Shown in pieces: positions 46,517 through 54,802 of a stretch of DNA of 64,000 bases (position 1 is the stretch's first letter; each line of letters starts with the position of its first letter). The position numbers and the translations under genes were made by a program. Source of the stretch: Candidatus Methylospira mobilis (lineage in GTDB: Bacteria > Pseudomonadota > Gammaproteobacteria > Methylococcales > Methylococcaceae). Where the stretch lies: contig NZ_CP044205.1 in the NCBI RefSeq assembly GCF_009498235.1, forward strand, positions 3,101,389 to 3,165,388, read 5' to 3'. The notes beneath the pieces are model-generated. The model worked only from the letters and a program-made list of their open reading frames with translations. It was not told the DNA's origin and ran no database searches.

Positions 46517-46953
46517 GGCTTAACCGCCTTTGCAGCTAATCCCGCAACGATAAGTACAACTCCGAATATAGTAGCCATCCAGGCTGTTGGTTGAGTCTGC
46601 CAAATCGAAGGTGCGTAACCTAATGCACCAGCACCGACTGTTATACAAGCCACATGAATTATCTCTATTGAAACCTTGCTCTTAAATCTTTCTTCGAGTA
46701 TTGCCGCGCGCTTGTCCGAGTCATGAAACTTGGTCCTGAACGAGGCAAGTTCTATTCTTTCACTATCAAGGCGCTCAATTTCATCAATCAGCATACGTTG
46801 AACTGCTGGCGAGGAAAGTTCCTCATCACTCAATTCGCGGCGCAATTTTGCAAATGACTTTCGACTAGAAGAGCCTTTTACTACTGGCTGAGGAACACCA
46901 TTTAGGATTTCCTGCGGCTCGGTATCAGGCAAATCAGTGTTTAAGTCTACCAT
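46513..46953 (-). CDS. Coiled-coil protein with two C-terminal membrane helices
   Basis: A 146-residue protein with a flexible N-terminus, a charged coiled-coil segment (about 30-95, rich in E, R and K, with IERLDSERIELASF), and two hydrophobic helices near the end (about 97-118 and 122-142). It ends 4 bp into the next gene and is upstream of it. The layout, a cytoplasmic coiled coil plus a two-helix membrane anchor, is seen in some small membrane effectors, but no domain can be named. Lower GC than its neighbours. Confidence 0.75.
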   Translation of the reverse strand: MVDLNTDLPDTEPQEILNGVPQPVVKGSSSRKSFAKLRRELSDEELSSPAVQRMLIDEIERLDSERIELASFRTKFHDSDKRAAILEERFKSKVSIEIIHVACITVGAGALGYAPSIWQTQPTAWMATIFGVVLIVAGLAAKAVKP

Positions 46954-47043
46954 TGAGCAATTCCTGTAGAATCAGAAAATCATCTGAAGTCGGTATAAAA
47001 ATTCAGTGTCAGCATTGAAAAATCATACAGCCACATTTCAGGA

Positions 47044-47314
47044 AAACAACAATGCTTTTGATCTTCCCTCCCATTGGCCGCGCCGAGCATCGCAGCTTTT
47101 GGCGGGAATAGCCCGAAGGGGCGATTCAAGGATGAGTCGCGTCTGCAGAGGGCTAGGATAGCCCTTCTGCAGACCCCCGCCAAAAGCGAGAAGCGCAGGG
47201 AGCAAGCGGCCACTGGGCGGCCTTTTCTTTGGATACTTTCTTTTGGCCGCGCAAAAGAAAGTATCACGCCCGTGGGTGCGGATACCCACATTAAATAAAC
47301 TTCGCGTAGCGAAA
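47044..47314 (-). repeat. Hairpin-rich dispersed element, right copy (inverted)
   Basis: A reverse-oriented near-copy of the element at 45651-45924. Most of it is identical; differences include ACTTTCTTTT/AAAAGAAAGT in place of ACTTTTCTTT/AAAGAAAAGT, so the stem is kept. Two changes fall in the GATTCA stem-loop (GACTCA and CCTT). It ends 5 bp from the rfbD stop codon. Confidence 0.85.
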
Positions 47315-47318
47315 CGAA

Positions 47319-48230
47319 TTAACGAACCAACGACGCCATACACAATTCCAGCGCATCCTTCCAATCCGGCAACCGCATCCCAAACTCCCGCGCCAGCTTC
47401 TCATTCGACAACACCGAATAAGCCGGACGGCGCGCCGGCGTCGGGTAGTCGCCGGTCGCTATCGCCTCGATCGAAGCGCATTCCGGGGGAAGAATATTAT
47501 TATTGACGGCTACATCGCGAATGGCGGTTGCAAAATCGAACCAGGAAGTCTGACCGGCGCAGGACAAATGATAAACGCCGCTTTTTACATCCGCCTTGAA
47601 GGAGCCGCCGTTCATGGAGCGCGCCACCACCAGCGCGGTCGCCTCTGCAATCAGGCGGCTCCAGGTCGGCGCGCCGATCTGGTCGCTGACGATGCCCAGA
47701 CGCTCGCGCTCGCGCATCAAGCGCAACATGGTCAGCAGGAAGTTCTGTCCGCGCGCGCCGTAAACCCAGGCGGTACGAAAAATGTAATACCGCCCTCCGA
47801 CTTCCCTGATGGCCTGCTCGCCTGCCAGCTTGGTACTTCCGTAGACACCCTGCGGACCGGTGGCATGCTCCTCGTCGTAAGGTGCTGTCCCATCTCCGTA
47901 AAAAACATAATCGGTCGAATAATGTATCTGCGCAGCGCCTGTTTTCAATGCCAGTTCGGCCAGAATGCCCGGCGCTTCCGCATTGATTTTCCGGGCCTGC
48001 TCCTGCTCCGCTTCCTGCTCGGCGCGGTCTACCGCGGTATAAGCCGTAGCATTGACGATGAGACCGGGATTAACGGCTTTGACGGCCTTTACCAGCGTAT
48101 CGGGATCGGCCATATCCACCATCAGCGTCTCGGAACGGCGGTCCAGCGCGACCACTTCGCCGAGACAGGCCAGCGTCCTGCGCAGCTCCCAGGCCAGTTG
48201 CCCCTCTCGCCCCAGCAGCAGAATTTTCAT
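47319..48230 (-). CDS. rfbD: dTDP-4-dehydrorhamnose reductase
   Basis: Last step of dTDP-L-rhamnose synthesis. The 303-residue protein has the NAD(P)-binding start KILLLGREGQLAWELRRTL, AYTAVDRAEQE, STDYVFYGDG, and the YxxxK-type active site YGSTKLAGEQ. It follows rfbB by 3 bp. The matching rfbA and rfbC are not in the window. It is the last gene before the inverted repeat element. Confidence 0.95.
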   Translation of the reverse strand: MKILLLGREGQLAWELRRTLACLGEVVALDRRSETLMVDMADPDTLVKAVKAVNPGLIVNATAYTAVDRAEQEAEQEQARKINAEAPGILAELALKTGAAQIHYSTDYVFYGDGTAPYDEEHATGPQGVYGSTKLAGEQAIREVGGRYYIFRTAWVYGARGQNFLLTMLRLMRERERLGIVSDQIGAPTWSRLIAEATALVVARSMNGGSFKADVKSGVYHLSCAGQTSWFDFATAIRDVAVNNNILPPECASIEAIATGDYPTPARRPAYSVLSNEKLAREFGMRLPDWKDALELCMASLVR

Positions 48231-48233
48231 ACG

Positions 48234-49304
48234 CTAACGCTCATCGTATTGGGTTTTTATCCATTGGTGATGGCAGTCGTTGATAACACTCTGAACCCAT
48301 TCGCCATTGTCCAGATACCACTGCACGGTTTTACGCAAACCGGTCTCGAAGGTTTCCTCCGGCACCCATCCCAGCTCGCGCTGTATCTTGCCGGCGTCGA
48401 TGGCGTAGCGCTGATCATGCCCCGGCCTGTCGGTTACGAATTGAATCAATTGCCGATGCGGACCCTGCGCCGAATCGGGGGCCAGTTCATCCAGCAGCGC
48501 GCACAGGGTGTGAACCACTTCCAGATTGGTTTTTTCATTATGCCCGCCGATGTTGTACACCTCGCCAGGCTGGCCGTTTTCCAGTACGCATTCTATCGCC
48601 CGGCAATGATCCTCCACATATAGCCAGTCTCGGATATTGGCGCCCTGACCGTACACCGGCAAGGCTTTGCCCTCCAAGGCATTCTGGATCATCAGCGGGA
48701 TTAATTTTTCAGGGTACTGGTAAGGGCCGTAATTGTTGGAACAATTGGTGGTCAGCACCGGCAGGCCATAGGTATGATGCCAGGCGCGCACTAGATGATC
48801 GGAACCCGCCTTGGTTGCCGAATACGGTGAATTGGGCTGATAGGGAGTCGTTTCGGTAAACAGGCCGGTTTCGCCCAGACTCCCGTACACTTCATCGGTG
48901 GATACGTGTAAAAACCGGAATGCGGCGCGCTTTTCTACAGACAGGCCATTCCAGTAATGCCGCGCAGCTTCAAGCAGATGAAAAGTGCCGACCAGATTGG
49001 TTTGCACAAAATCCTCGGCGCTGTCTATGGAACGATCCACATGGCTCTCCGCCGCGAAGTTGACGATGGCGTCCGGCTGCCATGTTTCCAGCAGATAACC
49101 GAGCAAAGGCTGGTCATTGAGGGAACCCAGGACGAAATAATGGTCAGGGTGATCCTCTATGCCCGATAGTGTCGCCAGATTTCCTGCATAAGTCAGCGCG
49201 TCGAGATTTATCACCATAACCTCTCCGCGCGCCATTTGGCGCAGTACGAAGTTGCCTCCGATAAATCCGGCGCCGCCTGTTACCAGCCAGGTTTTTTTAT
49301 TCAT
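48234..49304 (-). CDS. rfbB: dTDP-glucose 4,6-dehydratase
   Basis: Makes dTDP-4-keto-6-deoxyglucose, the rhamnose precursor. The 356-residue protein has [12 protein letters not shown], the [10 protein letters not shown] segment, [15 protein letters not shown] with the active Tyr and Lys, and [16 protein letters not shown]. Its start overlaps the upstream ABC permease stop by 4 bp, so it is translationally coupled to that transporter. Confidence 0.96.
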   Translation of the reverse strand: MNKKTWLVTGGAGFIGGNFVLRQMARGEVMVINLDALTYAGNLATLSGIEDHPDHYFVLGSLNDQPLLGYLLETWQPDAIVNFAAESHVDRSIDSAEDFVQTNLVGTFHLLEAARHYWNGLSVEKRAAFRFLHVSTDEVYGSLGETGLFTETTPYQPNSPYSATKAGSDHLVRAWHHTYGLPVLTTNCSNNYGPYQYPEKLIPLMIQNALEGKALPVYGQGANIRDWLYVEDHCRAIECVLENGQPGEVYNIGGHNEKTNLEVVHTLCALLDELAPDSAQGPHRQLIQFVTDRPGHDQRYAIDAGKIQRELGWVPEETFETGLRKTVQWYLDNGEWVQSVINDCHHQWIKTQYDER

Positions 49305-50116
49305 ATGTTGGCGTTTCCTTTTCGTTGCATGAAGCCTTTTGACGGATTGTATCCGTAAATGGCGCTCGCCATCAGCGCCATCAGCGTTGCCAGCACTACC
49401 GCCCCCGCCGGGACATTGAGCCGGCCATACAGAGCAAAGCGTATCAACTCTACTGCCGCGCTGAACGGATTATAGCGCGCCAGCAGGTAAAGCAATTCGC
49501 TGGATTCCTGCAGTTTCCACAGCGGATACAGTGCCGTGGATAAAAAGAACAACGGGAAGATGACAAAATTCATCACCCCGGCAAAATTTTCCAGCTGTTT
49601 GATCACGGAAGAAAGCAGCAGGCCAAGCGCGCCCAGCATCAACCCCGACAACAATAACGCAGGAAAAACGCTGATATAGCCTGAAGGCTCGGCTTGTATA
49701 CCATAGCCCCAGGCGACGGCCAGAAAAGCATAGGCCTGCAAAATGGACACCAGCGTACCCGCCAGCAATTTCGCGGTCAGCAAAAACCAGCGTGGCAGCG
49801 GGCTGACCAGCAAAGTGCGCATGCTGCCCATCTCTCGGTCGTAGACCATGGACAGGGAACTCTGCATGCCGTTAAAAAGCTGGATCATGCCGAGCAAACC
49901 CGGCGTGATGTAAACTTCGTAAAGTATGTAGGTCTCGTAAGGAGGGATGATCGCGATACCCAGCGTCGAGCGAAAACCGGCGGCGAACACAAACAACCAT
50001 AGCAAAGGGCGCACCAATGCCGAAATAAAACGCTCACGCTGATGCACGAAGCGAAACAGTTCGCGCCCGACGATGCCGTACAAAGCGCGTAGATAATGAA
50101 ACAAGGACAGAGTCAT
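49301..50116 (-). CDS. ABC-2 type permease, PQQ-linked alcohol catabolism type
   Basis: A 271-residue membrane protein with about six hydrophobic segments and the ABC-2 layout ([15 protein letters not shown] start, [36 protein letters not shown], and an internal [32 protein letters not shown]). With its ATPase, beta-propeller and binding protein neighbours it matches the set TIGR03861/03864/03866/03863, as I recall, that occurs with PQQ-dependent alcohol dehydrogenases. It overlaps the ATPase gene by 4 bp and rfbB by 4 bp. The cargo is unknown. Confidence 0.85.
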   Translation of the reverse strand: MTLSLFHYLRALYGIVGRELFRFVHQRERFISALVRPLLWLFVFAAGFRSTLGIAIIPPYETYILYEVYITPGLLGMIQLFNGMQSSLSMVYDREMGSMRTLLVSPLPRWFLLTAKLLAGTLVSILQAYAFLAVAWGYGIQAEPSGYISVFPALLLSGLMLGALGLLLSSVIKQLENFAGVMNFVIFPLFFLSTALYPLWKLQESSELLYLLARYNPFSAAVELIRFALYGRLNVPAGAVVLATLMALMASAIYGYNPSKGFMQRKGNANI

Positions 50117-50835
50117 GCCGCCGCCTCCGTTAAAGCCCTGAAGCTGGCATCGAGGCTGGCGCTGCCCGTCGCCTGCAGGACACCCGCTACCGATCCGTGC
50201 GCTCGAATTTTTCCCTGATGCAGCACGATCAGGCTGTCCCGGTCGGAGACTTCATCTATCAAGTGCGTCGCCCATAATACGCCCATATGACTATCGCCGG
50301 CCAAAGCGTGTATATGATCCACCATCGCCCGGCGGCTGGGCACGTCCAGACCGACGCTGGGTTCGTCCAGCAACAGCAAGGCGGGACGATGCAACAAGGC
50401 GCGGGCAATCTCGACGCGCCGCCGATGCCCGCCATTGAGGGTGCGCACTTTATCCAGGCGGCGATCAGACACATTCAGGCGTTCCAGCATTTCCTGGATT
50501 CGCTTGTCCGCCTCCGCGCGCGGCAGTCCATGCAATGCGGCATGATAGCGCAGATTTTGCAGCACGCTTAAATCCAGATCCAGCGTCGGCTGCTGAAACA
50601 CCACGCCCAGCTTTGCCAGCGCTTGACAGGGTTGTTGCAGCAGATTGTAACCGGCTATTTCGATCTGCCCTTGAGGACTGTCATACAAATGCGTAATCAG
50701 TGAGAACAGCGTGCTTTTGCCGGCGCCGTTCGGCCCGAGCAGCATGGTGCAACGCCCCGGCTGCACTTCGAAACTGATATCGTCCAGCGCGAGCTTGCGC
50801 CCGTAAGAATAGGAAAGGCGGCTGACTTTCAACAT
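50113..50835 (-). CDS. ABC transporter ATPase, PQQ-linked alcohol catabolism type
   Basis: A 240-residue ATPase: Walker A LGPNGAGKSTLFS, a glutamine loop VVFQQPTLDLDLS, the signature region LNGGHRRRVEIARALLHRPALLLLDEPSVGLD (GGHRRR in place of LSGGQ), and H-loop WATHLIDEV. The signature variant NGGH is close to those of the family. It overlaps the propeller stop by 1 bp and the permease start by 4 bp. Confidence 0.92.
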   Translation of the reverse strand: MLKVSRLSYSYGRKLALDDISFEVQPGRCTMLLGPNGAGKSTLFSLITHLYDSPQGQIEIAGYNLLQQPCQALAKLGVVFQQPTLDLDLSVLQNLRYHAALHGLPRAEADKRIQEMLERLNVSDRRLDKVRTLNGGHRRRVEIARALLHRPALLLLDEPSVGLDVPSRRAMVDHIHALAGDSHMGVLWATHLIDEVSDRDSLIVLHQGKIRAHGSVAGVLQATGSASLDASFRALTEAAA

Positions 50836-51806
50836 CAGGGTTTTACCGCCACGCCCCAGGGATACTGCCCGACAGCCACCGACCTGGTGACTTTACGCGC
50901 TTCCAGATCGGCTATGGAAATATCATTGCTGACGCCGTTGGTGGTGTACAAGCGCTGCTGATCGGGAGAAAACGCCAGATTCCATACCCGCTGTCCCACC
51001 AGCCAGTAATCGATTACTTCCAGCTTTTGCGCGTCGACCACCGCCACCCGGTTTGCAGGCCCCAGCGCAACATAGGCATAATGCCGCTGGCGGTCGATAA
51101 CCATACCTACCGGCTGAATTTTTTCCTGGGTCACTCCCGGAATCCGGAAGCTGATTTTTTTAAGCGGCTGTCGCGTATTCGCATCGAATACCGATACGGT
51201 TCCGGCAATCTCCGAACTCAGCCACAGCTGTTGACTGTCCGCGGTAAACGCGACCGCGCGCGGGCGCGGATCGACCAGGGTATTTTCGACAATTTCGAGT
51301 TTCCCTCGGTCGATCCAGTGCGCCATATTGGTGGTTTCGCTGGTGCAGACTACCCAACGCCCATCCGGGCTTGCGGCGATTCCCTCCGGCTCCAGGCCTA
51401 CCGCTATTTTTTTGATCGCCTTGCGTTTGGAGATATCCAGCACCGTCACCTGGTTGTCGTCTTCATTGGAGACGTAGATATACTCGCCTTTGGGGTCCAG
51501 TGCGAAAGTTTCGGGGTCTGCGCCGGAAGGCAGGCGCGCCAGCGTTTTCAGGGAATGGCTGTCTATCGCAATAATCGTGTTGTCGTCGCTGATTGCAACG
51601 TAGAGCGTCTTGCCGTCGGCGCTGAGCGCAACGCCGCGCGGGCGTTTACCGATTTTAACGGTCTTCCGCAGCTTACCGCTTGCGCCATCGACTATAGCCA
51701 GCGCATCGTCCTTTTCCAGGGTCACATAAACCGTTTCGGCGCTGACGGGCGCGCTGATCAGCGCCGCAGCAGCCAGCCACGAAAAACACAGTATTTTCAT
51801 TCTCAT
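50835..51806 (-). CDS. YVTN-type beta-propeller, PQQ-linked alcohol catabolism type
   Basis: A 323-residue exported protein with a signal peptide (MRMKILCFSWLAAAALISAPVSA) and about seven repeats of the YVTN pattern (VAISDDNTIIAID, YIYVSNEDDNQVTVLDIS, WLSSEIAGTVSVFDANT, LYTTNGVSNDISIADLE). This is the periplasmic propeller often encoded beside the PQQ-linked ABC genes. It lies 3 bp after the binding-protein gene. Its function is not known. Confidence 0.9.
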   Translation of the reverse strand: MRMKILCFSWLAAAALISAPVSAETVYVTLEKDDALAIVDGASGKLRKTVKIGKRPRGVALSADGKTLYVAISDDNTIIAIDSHSLKTLARLPSGADPETFALDPKGEYIYVSNEDDNQVTVLDISKRKAIKKIAVGLEPEGIAASPDGRWVVCTSETTNMAHWIDRGKLEIVENTLVDPRPRAVAFTADSQQLWLSSEIAGTVSVFDANTRQPLKKISFRIPGVTQEKIQPVGMVIDRQRHYAYVALGPANRVAVVDAQKLEVIDYWLVGQRVWNLAFSPDQQRLYTTNGVSNDISIADLEARKVTRSVAVGQYPWGVAVKP

Positions 51807-51809
51807 GGA

Positions 51810-53072
51810 TTATCTCCCATGGCATTGAGTTTCGGCCTGATCCATGCCCAGCGTATCCAGCTCGTTCTTAGGGTGAAGAAATCCCTCCAGAGGGGCGATG
51901 CCGACAGGGTAATCGTTATCGACCAGCAGCATAGGCTGGCGCAACTGCCCGTCCCATGCGCGGAACGACAACGGCATGCCTTTAAAGCCGGCCAGCGAGA
52001 ATTCCGCGCTTTTCATAAACCCGCTGATTTTGGCATAGTCGATCGACTGCGTACGCGTAGCCGCCTCGCCCACCGCGCGCACCGCCAGCCACGCGGCATA
52101 ATCTATTTCCGTCATCCAGCGCCCGCTCTGCCGGCGGAAGCGATTCTGCAATTGCAGCGCGCCCCACTGTTCGTGGGTGTAATACCAGGCGCGCGGCACC
52201 AGACCCTGCGTACCGGCTATCGGGCGCGGCAGCCAGGTGCGGTAGGGAAAGTAATGCCCGAACAGGTCGCCGGTATCCGCCAACAGCGCGACATCATACT
52301 CTACACCCTGGGTAAAAACAGGAACTTCTGACTCTGGAGTTCGGCGATCGTCAAAACTATGCAGCCATTGCTTTTCTTCCACTATTTTCAGGCCGAATTT
52401 TTTGACCGCGCGTTTCAGCGCCTGGGCATAAGACTTGTCGGTTTCCAGCGGCCCCACCACCAGCAACAATTTCTGCCAGCGCTTTTTCAATAAAAACTGG
52501 GCCAGCGCATCGGCGCGCATCGCCTGGCTGGGCAGCAAATGCACGGTATTGACAGCGCAATGCGCGCCGCGCAATGCGTCGTCGTCGCTGCCGACATTAT
52601 AGATCTGCACATCAGCGGATTCAGGCATGCCCGACAGTTCTAACAGCTTTTCCGCCGGCACATCGACAATAATATGTTGGACGCCTTCGGCCAGCAATTT
52701 CCTGTACGCCTGCGTTACGTCTTCTTCCGGGCCGACGACGACCTGTTTCAGCTCGAAATGCTGACGCGTGAAAACACCGGTCGTGTTGTTGTCTTTTATA
52801 CCCAGCAGCGCGCCCTGTACGCCCTGAGCGGTGGCGGCATCCTGAAAGAAAGGAGGCGCGACCGCTTGCGGCCTGGTCTGCCCAAGATAGCCCAAAGTCA
52901 ACTGCGCATCGCGTGTTTTTTCGGGTGTCTCCGCGGCAACAGACGGTTTCGGATGCGGTGCTACGGGCTTTTGTGCGGCATTCGCATCCGCGAGCAGGAT
53001 GCCCAGGCAGAAAACTATCAGCGGCAGGCACGCCGGATGATGGATCAAGTCGCGACTATTCAATCTGCACAC
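51810..53072 (-). CDS. Periplasmic binding-like protein of the PQQ-linked ABC set
   Basis: A 420-residue protein with an N-terminal hydrophobic export signal (about residues 13-33). It has a type I periplasmic-binding fold (AYRKLLAEGVQHIIVDVPAEKLLEL, WQKLLLVVGPLETDKSYAQALKRAVKKFG). The start is GTG. In this gene set the binding protein is often annotated as a branched-chain amino-acid-type receptor, though the ligand is unknown and the paired permease is of a different class. It is the first ABC-set gene after the NTF2-like gene. Confidence 0.88.
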   Translation of the reverse strand: MCRLNSRDLIHHPACLPLIVFCLGILLADANAAQKPVAPHPKPSVAAETPEKTRDAQLTLGYLGQTRPQAVAPPFFQDAATAQGVQGALLGIKDNNTTGVFTRQHFELKQVVVGPEEDVTQAYRKLLAEGVQHIIVDVPAEKLLELSGMPESADVQIYNVGSDDDALRGAHCAVNTVHLLPSQAMRADALAQFLLKKRWQKLLLVVGPLETDKSYAQALKRAVKKFGLKIVEEKQWLHSFDDRRTPESEVPVFTQGVEYDVALLADTGDLFGHYFPYRTWLPRPIAGTQGLVPRAWYYTHEQWGALQLQNRFRRQSGRWMTEIDYAAWLAVRAVGEAATRTQSIDYAKISGFMKSAEFSLAGFKGMPLSFRAWDGQLRQPMLLVDNDYPVGIAPLEGFLHPKNELDTLGMDQAETQCHGR

Positions 53073-53099
53073 AGCAAAATCTGACGGGAAGCCAAACGA

Positions 53100-53453
53100 T
53101 TAGGAATAATGCGCATAAGCCCTGACAACCTTGCCGTCCTGGTTGAAATGAAACACCTCGGCGGCCGGACCACGGACACTTTTGTAATACAGGGTAATGC
53201 TGTTTACGCCGAGCAGCGTGGCAACGGGCTCGAACTGAAGATCGGGAATCAATTGCAGTGCTTTCGCCCAATATGCGCCCACGGCGTCCTTGCCCTTCAG
53301 TGTCCCTGACGCTTCGCCCGCAACCTGGATAATGACAGGCGACGACATTTCGAAGTTGTCGCTGTAATGCGACAGAACCCGTTCAAGGTCATGCCTGTTC
53401 CAGGCATGAATCCAGTCCGCCGCAAACCGGTCTGCGAAAGCCTTGTCGATCAT
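53100..53453 (-). CDS. NTF2/SnoaL-like small protein
   Basis: A 117-residue protein with the cone-shaped NTF2-like fold: an N-terminal helix (FAADWIHAWNRHDLERVLSHYSDNFEMSSP), then strands with LKGKDAVGAYWAKAL and TLYYKSVRGPAAEVFHFNQDGKVVRAYAHYS. Members bind or convert small molecules, or dimerise as scaffolds. It has no signal peptide, and it sits between ilvE and the PQQ-linked set, 8 bp from ilvE, probably in the same transcript. Confidence 0.85.
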   Translation of the reverse strand: MIDKAFADRFAADWIHAWNRHDLERVLSHYSDNFEMSSPVIIQVAGEASGTLKGKDAVGAYWAKALQLIPDLQFEPVATLLGVNSITLYYKSVRGPAAEVFHFNQDGKVVRAYAHYS

Positions 53454-53461
53454 GACTGCAA

Positions 53462-54388
53462 CTAGCCGCCGGTATAACTCAGCCAGTCGGCATGCCCGGC
53501 GATGCGCCCGTGCACATAATCGAAATACAGGGCCTGCAGACGCGTGGTAATCGGACCGCGCCGGCCTTCGCCGATCGTGCGTCCGTCCAGCTCGCGTATC
53601 GGCGTGACTTCCGCAGCGGTGCCGGTAAAGAACGCCTCGTCCGCTACATACACCTCATCTCGCGTGATGCGTTTCTCAATCACGCGCAGCCCTTGCTCTT
53701 CCGCTATGGTTATCAGCGTTTCGCGGGTGATGCCCTCCAGCGCCGAGGTCAGGTCAGGGGTGTAAAGCACGCCTTTACGTATGATGAAAATGTTTTCCCC
53801 GCTGCCTTCGGCAACATAGCCTTCATGATCCAGCAGCAAGGCCTCATCGTAACCCGCTGCGACCGCTTCTCGCACGGCGAGTATAGAGTTGATGTAATTG
53901 CCGTTGGCCTTGGCCTTGCACATCTGGCTGTTGACATGATTGCGCGTGTAGGACGAGGTATGGATGCGGATGCCTTTTTCCATGTTCTCCGCGCCCAGAT
54001 AGCTGCCCCATTCCCAGGCCGCCACCATGACATGCACCTGAAGATTCGCCGCATGCAAGCCCATGCCTTCAGATCCGAAGAAAACCATCGGACGCAGATA
54101 GGCGCTGGACAGTACGTTTCTGGATATCGCCTCAAGCTGAACGCCGTCGAGCTCGTCCTTGCCGTAGGGCATCTTCATCTGCATGATATGGGCGGAACGG
54201 AAAAGACGGTCGGTATGGTCACGCAGACGAAATATGGCCGTGCCTTTTTCCGCCTTATAAGCGCGAACCCCTTCGAACACGCCGCAGCCGTAATGCAGCG
54301 TATGGGTCAGCACATGAACCTTGGCCTCGCGCCAAGGCAGCCACTCGCCGTCCAGCCAGATTACGCCGTCTTTATCATCCATCGCCAT
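53462..54388 (-). CDS. ilvE: Branched-chain amino acid aminotransferase
   Basis: Transfers the amino group between glutamate and Val/Leu/Ile. The 308-residue PLP enzyme (fold type IV) starts MAMDDKDGVIWLDGEWLPW, with HYGCGVFEGVRAYK, the lysine segment KANGNYINSILAVREAV, and the cofactor motif EGSGENIFIIRKG, followed by LEGITRETLI and GTAAEVTPI. It is upstream of, and close to, the NTF2-like gene. Confidence 0.95.
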   Translation of the reverse strand: MAMDDKDGVIWLDGEWLPWREAKVHVLTHTLHYGCGVFEGVRAYKAEKGTAIFRLRDHTDRLFRSAHIMQMKMPYGKDELDGVQLEAISRNVLSSAYLRPMVFFGSEGMGLHAANLQVHVMVAAWEWGSYLGAENMEKGIRIHTSSYTRNHVNSQMCKAKANGNYINSILAVREAVAAGYDEALLLDHEGYVAEGSGENIFIIRKGVLYTPDLTSALEGITRETLITIAEEQGLRVIEKRITRDEVYVADEAFFTGTAAEVTPIRELDGRTIGEGRRGPITTRLQALYFDYVHGRIAGHADWLSYTGG

Positions 54389-54802
54389 TTAATTTCTCTC
54401 CAGATTGGATTGACAGAACCCTGCACCGCCGATACGGAAACAGGCCACAGCCACTTAATTTACATAATGTTATTATTTTTCTGCTAAAAATGCGGCTCGG
54501 AGTTCGTAGCGGGTCGGGGAAAGGAGCCTGTCATAGTGCAGTTCTATTATTTCGGCGCGACTTGCGGCCCGGAACAATTGCTACGATCCAAAGTGCATGT
54601 ATTATGGGCTGCACGCCATGTATTCCATGATTGTACTATAAACGTGACTATTCAGCACCACAGAGCGTGACGTTGAAAAGGAGCTACAGATAAGGTTGGC
54701 GAAACCGTCTGCGGCAAGGGCCTCAGTCATGGGTGTCAGGCGAATACGAACTTACGCTCCTTTCCCGCGCTGATAACTGAGATATGGCGCACAAGGCAAG
54801 TC
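54389..54802. other. Intergenic region between glnE and ilvE
   Basis: About 415 bp with no gene visible. It should contain the promoter of the ilvE-rfbD run. No repeat or RNA was recognised. Confidence 0.35.
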
